Source: an uncultured Succinatimonas sp. (lineage in GTDB: Bacteria > Pseudomonadota > Gammaproteobacteria > Enterobacterales > Succinivibrionaceae). From it: a DNA stretch of 26,419 bases. A model generated the notes under the pieces. That model saw only the letters and a program-made list of their open reading frames with translations. It made no database searches and was not told where the DNA came from. Numbering within the stretch: the first letter of the stretch is position 1; the number at the start of each line of letters is the position of its first letter. The stretch spans positions 1 through 26,419 of the forward strand of contig NZ_CAJKVK010000017.1 in assembly GCF_905203285.1 (NCBI RefSeq), given 5' to 3'. Shown piece after piece: positions 7,204-13,773 of this stretch. Position numbers and translations under genes: made by a program.

Positions 7204-8433
7204 AAGTTCTTCTGCAAATTTAATAATGCTGCGTATTTGCTTGAGCCCTTCTTCGTCATTTTCCTCAAGATTGTTAGCCAGCATTTTTGCTTCCTTTAAA
7301 AATACCGGAAGATCTTTGTGCATTTTTTTTACGCAGTAGTCGTAATATTTATTAAGCTCTTGATTGGTAAGTGTTCCTTGAAAATTTTCACAGCGATATA
7401 AAAATAAATGATTGCTTAAAACCTGAGAGTCAGTTTCCATATTCGGATACAAACTGCGCGGATCTTTTTTGCCGATTGAGTCATAAAAGGACAGATCTGC
7501 GGCAGTTAAATTCATGAAGAATTTCTCTTTATACGGTATGGTTTCCGTATTTAACGCAAGATTTTGCGGGGCGTTGTTTAAAAGTGACAGTATATGCGAC
7601 AAATTTAATTGTAGTTTTTGCACACGATCGGGAGTCAAAATCCCAAGAGGCGCAATCATATACATTAAATCAAGATCTATAGCTTCGTATTTAAGTTCTT
7701 CTTCACTATTACAGGTAAGCGCGTATAGTACAGTATTGTGCAGCTTTATAGGTTTTATTATTTTTATTGCGCTGTTATCAAGCAGAACCAAGCAATCCTT
7801 AGAGCTGATTGATTTTTTTATAAAATTTAGTTTGTCATAAGTGGGCCTTAATAAAAACGAAGCGATTTTATAATTGTCAGTAATGATCTTTTTGAAAAGC
7901 TTAATAAGAAGCTTAAGCCTTGCAATATGATCATTTGCTTTTTCATTTTCATAAAGATTAAAAATTTTTGCATTAGCTATAAGATCGCTTTGTGCTGTGA
8001 AGCTTTGCACTCCGAAAATTGAAGCGACATTGAGAGCTGTTTTTACATCAAATACGCTTTTAGGTTTTTGCAGTATATTAGGAGAATGGAAACAGCGTAA
8101 AGATATGGCATTCAATGCTTGCAGATGTCTTGCCGAAAAAGTGACGACGGTAAGATTTTTGTTGTCAAAATGAGAATTCAGACAATTGATGAATTTACTT
8201 TCACAAATTCCGTCGCGTAAAAGGTTAACGTTAAGATCTAAAGAATACAGATATGCAGGACTCGGTAATGCGTTATACGGGAGTTTGCATTTTAGAATTT
8301 CATATTCGCTTAAAGGATTCAGGTTAGCATCAGTACGGCATAAAGCAACACCGTAAAGTCTGGCGTTTTTTCCGGGCGCAGTAAGAGGCAAAGGCAGTAC
8401 GAAAAGGTACTGCCCGTCAAGACGATTTAGCAT
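7201..8433 (-). CDS. diverged exonuclease I (SbcB)-like protein, probably catalytically inactive
   Basis: A 410-residue protein that I read as a remote homologue of exonuclease I. The best match is the C-terminal part: LFLYRCENFQGTL (343-355) corresponds to ExoI's 'LLFNYRARNFPGTL', followed by a similar helical end (…IRSIIKFAEEL). FYDSIGKKDPRSLY (316-329) matches 'LYNGFFSDADRAAM', and VALCRTDANLNPLSEYEILKC (29-49) matches 'AAIRTDSEFNVIGEPEVFYC'. The DEDD exonuclease residues appear gone: ExoI's FHDYETFG is FVLPLPLTAPG here (11-21), and the late His and Asp read as Ser149 and Asn154. Length is below E. coli ExoI (475). It begins directly after the DUF4250 stop codon (TAAATG), third in the purT unit. 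The open frame is intact, so it is likely a retained pseudoenzyme, perhaps binding single-stranded DNA or SSB. Alternative: an unrelated protein with chance similarity, which I think less likely. Confidence 0.6.
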   Translation of the reverse strand: MLNRLDGQYLFVLPLPLTAPGKNARLYGVALCRTDANLNPLSEYEILKCKLPYNALPSPAYLYSLDLNVNLLRDGICESKFINCLNSHFDNKNLTVVTFSARHLQALNAISLRCFHSPNILQKPKSVFDVKTALNVASIFGVQSFTAQSDLIANAKIFNLYENEKANDHIARLKLLIKLFKKIITDNYKIASFLLRPTYDKLNFIKKSISSKDCLVLLDNSAIKIIKPIKLHNTVLYALTCNSEEELKYEAIDLDLMYMIAPLGILTPDRVQKLQLNLSHILSLLNNAPQNLALNTETIPYKEKFFMNLTAADLSFYDSIGKKDPRSLYPNMETDSQVLSNHLFLYRCENFQGTLTNQELNKYYDYCVKKMHKDLPVFLKEAKMLANNLEENDEEGLKQIRSIIKFAEEL

Positions 8434-8625
8434 TTACTTAAATTGATTTTGGGCTTTATCGTAGGTAAATCCCGCGTCGTTTAAACGCGTTTTTAATTTT
8501 TCTTCGTCAAGATCAAAGCTTTTGCAAAGATCTTCTAAAGATGAATAGTTATCTCTTAACTGCATATTAACGGCAGATAATAAGATAAAAGGATCCATCT
8601 TTTCGTAATTATCAAGAGAAAACAT
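8434..8625 (-). CDS. DUF4250 domain-containing small protein
   Basis: A 63-residue protein covering one DUF4250 domain, a small helical family of unknown role. Typical features are an N-terminal 'DPFILLSAVNMQLRDNYSSL' stretch, then an acidic 'DLDEEKLKTRL' helix and an 'AGFTYDKAQNQF' end. Its ATG overlaps the purT stop codon by one base (TAATG), and its own stop codon touches the start of the ExoI-like gene, so all three are coupled in translation. No membrane segment or metal ligands are seen. The domain pattern (helix-turn-helix-like spacing) might hint at nucleic-acid binding, but that is only a guess. Confidence 0.8.
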   Translation of the reverse strand: MFSLDNYEKMDPFILLSAVNMQLRDNYSSLEDLCKSFDLDEEKLKTRLNDAGFTYDKAQNQFK

Positions 8626-9824
8626 TATTTAGCCTCAAAGACAATATTGTCTCTAACTGCGCAAGCTTTCGCTACCGCGTCTTTAATGTCAGTTCCGCGT
8701 GCTAAAGCTACCCCCATACGTCTTTCTCCATGGATCTCCGGTTTGCCGAAAATTCTGACGGCACAATCAGGAGCCATGCTTAAAGCTTTATCGAGATTTG
8801 AATAGGTAATGTCGTTACCTTCTCCTTTAACCAATACGGCTGCTGATGCTGAAGGACCGTAGAAAGCAATATTGCCTATAGGAAGACCTAATAAAGCGCG
8901 AACATGCAGAGCAAATTCCGACATATCTTGGGAAATTAAGGTTACCATGCCGGTATCGTGCGGACGAGGGGATAGTTCTGAGAAAATTACTTTATCGCCG
9001 CAAATAAATAATTCAACACCGAAAATTCCGTATCCGCCTAAGGCTTTAACAACAGTTGAAGCAATGCGTTTACATTCTTCTAAAACTGCATCGGTTAAAG
9101 GTTCAGGTTGCCATGATTCACGGTAATCGCCGTTTTCCTGACGGTGACCGATGGGTTGGCAGAAATGGATTCCGTCAACAGCATGAACGGTTAATAAAGT
9201 AATTTCACGGTCAAATTTGACCATGCTTTCAACGATGACTCTCTGCTCGCCGCCGCGTCCAGCTTTTAAGGCATAGTTCCAAGCTTTTTCGACATCTTCA
9301 GGAGTTTTTACCGTACTCTGACCTTTACCTGAAGAGCTCATGGTAGGCTTCATTATGCAAGGGAAACCGATTTTATCGATATTGGCTTTAATTTCTGCAA
9401 GGGATGAAGCAAAGAAGTAATTTGAAGTAGGCAATCCCAACTTTTCTGCGGCTAATGTTCTGATTGCTTCGCGGTTCATTGTGATATGGGCCGCATGGGC
9501 ACAAGGAACTACATGAAGGCCTTCTTTTTCTTCAAGTTCCATTAATGTCGAAGTGGAGATCGCTTCAATCTCAGGAATAACCAAATCAGGTTTTACTTTG
9601 TGAATTAAAGCTGAAAGCTCATCATGATCTTTCATGTTTATAACAGCTTTGTCTTGAGCAACTTGCATGGCCGGGGCATTATCATAGCGATCGCAGGCTA
9701 CTACTTTTATCCCCATGCGCATAAGTTCAATGGCAACTTCTTTACCTAATTCTCCCGAACCTAAAAGTAAAGCGGTGGTCGGGCGACCGTTAACGGTATT
9801 ATGAATGCTGATAGCTGATGCCAT
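8625..9824 (-). CDS. purT: formate-dependent phosphoribosylglycinamide formyltransferase PurT
   Basis: A 399-residue ATP-grasp enzyme that makes formylglycinamide ribonucleotide from GAR, ATP and formate, the folate-independent third step of purine synthesis. The N-terminal nucleotide-fold region has LLLGSGELGKEVAIELMRMG (20-39). The ATP-binding loop is FPCIMKPTMSSSGKGQS (near residue 155-170), and the C-terminal part has GIFGVELFI and FSELSPRPHDTGMVT, both classic for PurT. Length matches E. coli (392). The ATG at 9824 is preceded by AGAAGG 7 bases away. A promoter with TATAAT lies about 100 bp upstream. Use of formate as the one-carbon source suits an anaerobe that makes formate. The gene heads a coupled unit with the DUF4250 and ExoI-like genes. 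No PurR-type operator was recognised. Confidence 0.97.
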   Translation of the reverse strand: MASAISIHNTVNGRPTTALLLGSGELGKEVAIELMRMGIKVVACDRYDNAPAMQVAQDKAVINMKDHDELSALIHKVKPDLVIPEIEAISTSTLMELEEKEGLHVVPCAHAAHITMNREAIRTLAAEKLGLPTSNYFFASSLAEIKANIDKIGFPCIMKPTMSSSGKGQSTVKTPEDVEKAWNYALKAGRGGEQRVIVESMVKFDREITLLTVHAVDGIHFCQPIGHRQENGDYRESWQPEPLTDAVLEECKRIASTVVKALGGYGIFGVELFICGDKVIFSELSPRPHDTGMVTLISQDMSEFALHVRALLGLPIGNIAFYGPSASAAVLVKGEGNDITYSNLDKALSMAPDCAVRIFGKPEIHGERRMGVALARGTDIKDAVAKACAVRDNIVFEAK

Positions 9825-9898
9825 AAGTAAACCTTCTTTTAGCTCTGAAATGTATTTAATAAGATAAGTATTTGTAAAAGCTAACTTATTAAAATAAA

Positions 9899-9921
9899 AA
9901 AGGATTTTTATATCCTTAACC
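9899..9921 (-). promoter_or_regulatory. hairpin with T tract at the 5' end of the purT leader
   Basis: On the minus strand AAGGAT, a 6-base loop (ATAAAA) and ATCCTT are followed by TTTTTATTTT, a weak terminator-like shape. It begins only a few bases after the predicted purT transcription start, so it may stabilise the 5' end or act as an early attenuator. The stem is short and AT-rich, and there is no recognised riboswitch. Confidence 0.3.
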
Positions 9922-9930
9922 TAAATTGAA

Positions 9931-9959
9931 ATTATAGCATGCTCTTATGGGTTTAAGAA
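9931..9959 (-). promoter_or_regulatory. sigma-70 promoter for purT
   Basis: On the minus strand TTCTTA (9954-9959), a 17-base spacer and a perfect TATAAT (9931-9936) form a convincing promoter reading toward purT. The expected start is near 9924, giving a leader of about 100 nt. Confidence 0.65.
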
Positions 9960-10066
9960 AACAATGAACGGCTCAAAATGTTTTTTCTATCATGCCTTTG
10001 AGCGGTTTAAGCATTAAGCTCTTAATAGTGTGAGATAGGACTTTTTTTATTTTTAAAAAAAATTCA

Positions 10067-10072
10067 TATAAT
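10067..10072 (+). promoter_or_regulatory. -10 element for pdxB
   Basis: A perfect TATAAT lies 45 bases before the pdxB start. The -35 region is a T-run with no good TTGACA match, so the promoter may be weak or factor dependent. Confidence 0.45.
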
Positions 10073-10116
10073 TTAGTGCATTTGTTTAGCTTAAGTACTC
10101 TGTGGATAAAAGAGAG

Positions 10117-11247
10117 ATGAAGATTTTAGTAGACAGCGCCATGCCGAATGCTTTGGAAGTGTTTTCTCCATATGGTGAAGTAGTGTTAAAACCGGGACGT
10201 GATATTGTAGGAGAAGATCTTAAAGATATTGATGCTTTGATGATTCGTTCGGTGACTAAGGTTGACGAAAAGTTGCTTGCAGGAGCTTCAAAACTTAAAT
10301 TTATAGGAACAGCTACGGCTGGCTGCGATCATGTGGATGAGGGGCTGTTAAAACAGCTTAAAATCGGATTTGCTTCAGCTCCCGGCGCAAATAAAGAAAG
10401 CGTAGGTGATTATATCTTGTCTGTTTTGTTGGTTTTTGCCCAACGTTACGATTTAAAGCTTGACGGTATGTCTATAGGCGTAGTCGGATGCGGCAATACC
10501 GGATCTGAAGTGATAAAAAAGGCTGAGGCTTTAAATATGCGCGTTGTTAAACGCGACCCGCCATTATTTGACGCAGGACGAAATGAATATGGGGCAAGTC
10601 TTGAAGAGTGCCTTAGTTGTGATTTTACGACTTTTCATGTTCCGCTTATTGAAGATGGAAAATATAAAACCTATCATCTTATTGATGAGACTGCCTTACA
10701 AACAAAGATAGGCAAAGGTTTTCTTATAAATGCCTCGCGCGGGGCTGTGCTTGATAATAAGGCATTGCTTGCATTGTTTGAAAAAGGAGAGAAGTTAAGA
10801 GTCTGGCTTGACGTTTTTGAAGGGGAGCCTGATATCTCATATAAGAAACTTATACCTTTTCTTGAAGGCTCAACTGCACATATCGCCGGATATTCATATG
10901 AGTCAAAGCGCAGAGCTGCTTATATGCTTGCGGTCAGTATGTGCAAATATTTGAATATACCCTTAAAGAGTTCTTTCATTGTCCCTCCGCCTGAGTTTTC
11001 AGAGCTTGATATAGGCAGAATCGACACTCTTGATCGTGATTTGATTTCTCGTTTGGTTTTTTCTATTTATGATGTTCGTCGAGACAGCTTTTTATTTAAA
11101 AATCGCTGTATTGACGGCAAGAGTTTTGATGCATTGCGGAAAAATTATCGGGAGAGGCGTGAATTATCGTCACTTACACTTTGCAATGTCCCGATAGAAT
11201 ATCGAGAAACCTTAAAAGGACTCGGCTTTTCTTTAAATGACGATTAG
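10117..11247 (+). CDS. pdxB: erythronate-4-phosphate dehydrogenase PdxB
   Basis: A D-2-hydroxyacid dehydrogenase of about 376 residues (E. coli 378) that oxidises 4-phosphoerythronate in the DXP-dependent pathway to pyridoxal 5'-phosphate. The N-terminus KILVDSAMPNALEVFSPYGE is typical of PdxB. The NAD-binding loop is VVGCGNTGSEV, the catalytic arginine region is INASRGAVLDN, the acid is in LDVFEGEPDI, and the catalytic histidine is in AHIAGYSYESK. The frame is open from a GTG at 10102, which would add five residues. I prefer ATG 10117 because the E. coli protein also begins MKILVD. Neither start has an ideal ribosome site (GGA about 10 bases before 10117). It is a single gene facing away from purT and converging on tag, with which it overlaps by 4 bp; there is no terminator between them. 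Confidence 0.93.
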   Translation: MKILVDSAMPNALEVFSPYGEVVLKPGRDIVGEDLKDIDALMIRSVTKVDEKLLAGASKLKFIGTATAGCDHVDEGLLKQLKIGFASAPGANKESVGDYILSVLLVFAQRYDLKLDGMSIGVVGCGNTGSEVIKKAEALNMRVVKRDPPLFDAGRNEYGASLEECLSCDFTTFHVPLIEDGKYKTYHLIDETALQTKIGKGFLINASRGAVLDNKALLALFEKGEKLRVWLDVFEGEPDISYKKLIPFLEGSTAHIAGYSYESKRRAAYMLAVSMCKYLNIPLKSSFIVPPPEFSELDIGRIDTLDRDLISRLVFSIYDVRRDSFLFKNRCIDGKSFDALRKNYRERRELSSLTLCNVPIEYRETLKGLGFSLNDD

Positions 11248-11798
11248 CGGTTTTGAGTGTTTAAAAAACAATCTTTTTCGTGGGAGTTGATAACTCCCAC
11301 AGCTTGCAGATATGAATAAATAATTGTTGTTCCGACAAATTTCATGCCGCGCTTTTTTAAATCTTTAGAAATTGCATCAGAAAGAGGCGATGAAGTTTTT
11401 TTAGTTTCATAAATTATTTGGTTGTTTGTCCATTTCCAAAGGTAGTCGCTAAAAGTTTTAAATTCTTTTTGTATTTCTTTAAAAATTTTGGCATTGTTAA
11501 TTGCCGCTTTAATTTTAAGATTATTGCGGATTATTTTATCGTTGCGTAATAGTTCAGTAATTTTATTGTCATCGTAATGGACGATTTTATTAATTTCAAA
11601 ATTATCAAAGGCTTTTTTAAAGTCTTCTCTTTTATTTAAAACACACTCCCAGGAAAGACCTGCCTGAAATGATTCTAGAATAAGCATTTCAAAAAGTCTG
11701 TGATCGTCAAAGACAGGTTTCCCCCACTCAGTATCGTGATAGGCAATGTATAAAGGATTGTTTAGGTTAACCCATTTGCAGCGATGTTTATTGATCAT
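11244..11798 (-). CDS. tag: DNA-3-methyladenine glycosylase I
   Basis: A 184-residue base-excision enzyme that removes 3-methyladenine from alkylated DNA. It aligns along its length with E. coli Tag (187 residues): RCKWV...NPLYIAYHDTEWG at the N-terminus, LESFQAGLSW (41-50, with the active-site Glu42), and KKRGMKFVGTTIIYSYLQAVG near the C-terminus. The zinc 'snap' ligands are present: Cys7, His21, His173 and Cys177. The start lies inside the end of the phosphatase gene (11-bp overlap), so translation is probably coupled. The ribosome site itself is poor. The gene is noticeably AT-rich, with many AAA, AAT and ATT codons, more so than purT or topA, which hints at transfer or relaxed constraint. 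Its 3' end overlaps pdxB. Confidence 0.95.
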   Translation of the reverse strand: MINKHRCKWVNLNNPLYIAYHDTEWGKPVFDDHRLFEMLILESFQAGLSWECVLNKREDFKKAFDNFEINKIVHYDDNKITELLRNDKIIRNNLKIKAAINNAKIFKEIQKEFKTFSDYLWKWTNNQIIYETKKTSSPLSDAISKDLKKRGMKFVGTTIIYSYLQAVGVINSHEKDCFLNTQNR

Positions 11799-12255
11799 GA
11801 TTTTCTTTTAAAAAACTCAGCAAAGCGGTACATCCTTCTTTAATATCATTATAAGCAAGAGTAAAGTTTCCTGTGTACCACGGATCGTCAACTTCCTGTC
11901 CTTTTGTTCCGGTAAAGTCCATTAAAAGATGGATTTTATTTTGATTGGCTTGTGGATATAGGTAAGATAAATTACGTAAATTGTTGTTATCCATAAGGAT
12001 AATATAATCATAAAGATCCAAATCATCTTTAGTGATTTGACGGGCGCGTTTGCCTTTACAGGATAAACCTTTACTTTCAAGCAATGCTTTAACCGGAGGA
12101 TAAACGGGATTCCCGATTTCTTCAGTAGAAGTTGCAGCAGAAGCAATATTGAATTTATGCTCAAGATGTTCTTTTTTTACCATATCTTTAAATATGAATT
12201 CGGCCATCGGTGAGCGGCATATGTTACCGTGACAGACAAAAAGCACTCGTATCAT
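11788..12255 (-). CDS. low-molecular-weight protein-tyrosine phosphatase family protein
   Basis: A 155-residue cytosolic phosphatase or arsenate reductase-fold protein. The P-loop is VCHGNICRSP (CX5R with nucleophile Cys8 and Arg14), and the general-acid loop is DDPWYTGNF near residue 125. The DPWYTGNF form is one I associate with Firmicutes and Bacteroidetes LMW-PTPs rather than the Wzb type, and no capsule genes are nearby, so a Wzb role is unlikely. The start is ATG 12255, because a strong GGAGGA lies about 10 bases upstream. An upstream in-frame TTG at 12273 would place that site inside the gene. It begins 26 bp after the DUF1016 gene and overlaps tag, so the three genes probably form one unit. 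Target proteins are unknown. Confidence 0.88.
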   Translation of the reverse strand: MIRVLFVCHGNICRSPMAEFIFKDMVKKEHLEHKFNIASAATSTEEIGNPVYPPVKALLESKGLSCKGKRARQITKDDLDLYDYIILMDNNNLRNLSYLYPQANQNKIHLLMDFTGTKGQEVDDPWYTGNFTLAYNDIKEGCTALLSFLKENHDQ

Positions 12256-12281
12256 TTTTAAAAAATCCTCCAAGTCAATTT

Positions 12282-13349
12282 CTACTCATTTACTTTTTCT
12301 TCGCTCTTTTGTAGAGTTGGATGTTGCATGAAAAAAATTCCTTTTTGTCGATCAATTTCTGTTTTGAGCTGCTCTTTCGTGGGTAAGTAAGTCAAATATT
12401 TTGACATAAATAATCTGTCATTATCATGAAGAATCGAATATCTGGCAATGTCTTCATCTGTTTCTGAACACAGTAATATTCCAATGGTCGGATTATCTCC
12501 TTGTCCTCTCTTTAAGTCATCGTACATACGGACATACATATCAATCTGTCCTACATCTTGATGTGTAATTTTTCCCATCTTCAAATCAATTAGGACATAA
12601 CACTTGAGTTCAATGTTGTAAAATACAAGATCTAAATAATAATCCGAAGTCTCAGTCACAATATGTTGCTGGCGAGCGACAAAAGCAAAGCCTCTGCCCA
12701 ATTCCATCAAAAAATCTCTGATATGTGAAAGGATGGCAGATTCTAAATCTCCTTCCAAATAGCTATCTTCATTTTTAAAACCAAGAAATTCTGCAATTAC
12801 CGGGCTTTTAATCAGTTCAAATTGGTTCTTCTGAAATTGCTCAGTTTTTTGTTTCATCTCTTCAATTACAGCTGCTTTTTTTGGGGTTTGAAGAAGTCGA
12901 TAATAATATTGTGTACTGATATTACGATCTAAAGTTCGTGCACTCCAGTTATCGTTGACGGCCTCTTTCAAATACCAATAACGCGCATTTTCATCTGAAA
13001 CACGAAGAAGACTCCTGATATGCGTCCAGTTAAGATTGTGAACGCATGCGTTCACAATCTTCTCATCAGGAAAATATTGATAAAATTTGATGTAATAGTG
13101 CAAATTTCTTTTGGAATAATTTTTACCAAATTCTTTTGTCAACTCTTCTGCCAGTATAGAAATCAAATTACTACCGTACTCTGCACGTTCACTTCCACCC
13201 AATTCATGCTTTACGATTCGTTTACCAATATTCCAATAAGTAAAGAGCATTGCTTTATTGGAAGCACTATAAGCTGCTTCTTGTCCAGAAGAAATGATAC
13301 ATTTTATTTCAGCAATAATTGCATGATATTGTGTTAAAAATCTTTCCAT
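12282..13349 (-). CDS. DUF1016 / YhcG-type PDDEXK nuclease family protein
   Basis: A 355-residue protein of the YhcG family. The N-terminal DUF1016_N helical region includes YWNIGKRIV (38-46), 'YGSNLISILAEELTKEFG' and 'YSKRNLHYYIKFYQYFP'. The C-terminal domain holds a PDDEXK nuclease core: SDYYLDLVFYN (Asp at the start of the strand), then CYVLIDLKMGKITHQDVGQI with the D-L-K motif. The family is widespread as single genes on mobile or accessory islands, and members have been linked with restriction or defence functions, but the precise activity is not settled. An AGGT ribosome site lies before ATG 13349. The gene contains a perfect 30-bp palindrome in its coding sequence (13032-13061). No partner restriction-modification genes are visible. 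The frame is intact. Confidence 0.92.
   Translation of the reverse strand: MERFLTQYHAIIAEIKCIISSGQEAAYSASNKAMLFTYWNIGKRIVKHELGGSERAEYGSNLISILAEELTKEFGKNYSKRNLHYYIKFYQYFPDEKIVNACVHNLNWTHIRSLLRVSDENARYWYLKEAVNDNWSARTLDRNISTQYYYRLLQTPKKAAVIEEMKQKTEQFQKNQFELIKSPVIAEFLGFKNEDSYLEGDLESAILSHIRDFLMELGRGFAFVARQQHIVTETSDYYLDLVFYNIELKCYVLIDLKMGKITHQDVGQIDMYVRMYDDLKRGQGDNPTIGILLCSETDEDIARYSILHDNDRLFMSKYLTYLPTKEQLKTEIDRQKGIFFMQHPTLQKSEEKVNE
13032..13061. repeat. perfect 30-bp palindrome inside the DUF1016 gene
   Basis: The left half AAGATTGTGAACGCA is followed directly by its exact reverse complement TGCGTTCACAATCTT, with no spacer. It lies in the coding sequence for residues around KIVNACVHNL. It could form a cruciform or RNA hairpin, or be a protein-binding site. 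Confidence 0.95.
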
Positions 13350-13773
13350 TGTTTTACCTAATTTTTTTAATTATTATCAATTATCTTTTTTACTGTTGTT
13401 GTACTAAGGTTTTTCAAAAATTGTGTTGTAACTTCTTGTTTGTTTTATGCATCCATTAAATTTATGGGCGCTTTTGGGACTTTTGGAAAAACTGTTGTGA
13501 CAGCCAAAAAGGATATTAAGCATATTGGTATCCGATAGTTGAAATTACAATTCTAAATTAAAAGTTTAAATAAAAAGAATGTTGTAATTATTAAGGCTAA
13601 GCGTCATATCGTCAAGTTTGATACAGGTAAGCAAAGATTTTTTTTAGTATATTTAGGGGTCTTGTAATGGAATAAACACATTTGCACCTTTGGGTTTGCA
13701 AGAGAGTCTAATAGGTAAAATGAGTATAATTGTATGTTTAAAGTTAGCCACCTTTTACAGATAGGAACATATT
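13350..13773. other. 424-bp intergenic region with possible coding remnants
   Basis: No complete gene is evident. Two short readable stretches stand out on the plus strand: ATG at about 13464 opening 24 codons (MGAFGTFGKTVVTAKK...) and ending in TAG, and about 30 codons near 13580-13670 reading KAKRHIVKFDTGKQRFF. They are in different frames and could be remnants of a lost gene or chance. The left end holds the DUF1016 leader (minus), and the right end the permease promoter (plus). Confidence 0.4.
13725..13730 (+). promoter_or_regulatory. -10 element for the permease-glycosidase operon
   Basis: A TATAAT lies about 44 bases before the permease start. The only TTGCAA upstream is at too great a distance (23 bases), so the -35 is unclear and an activator may be needed. 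Confidence 0.4.

Noticed and set aside
9825..10101. A PurR-type operator before purT
   Set aside because: I looked for the ACGCAAACGTTTGCGT-like palindrome and saw none. An imperfect GCTCAAA/TTTGAGC inverted repeat at about 9970-10003 was seen but has no known meaning.
11788..12255. The LMW phosphatase as a capsule regulator (Wzb-like)
   Set aside because: There are no tyrosine kinase or polysaccharide export genes in the window, and its acid-loop form differs from Wzb.
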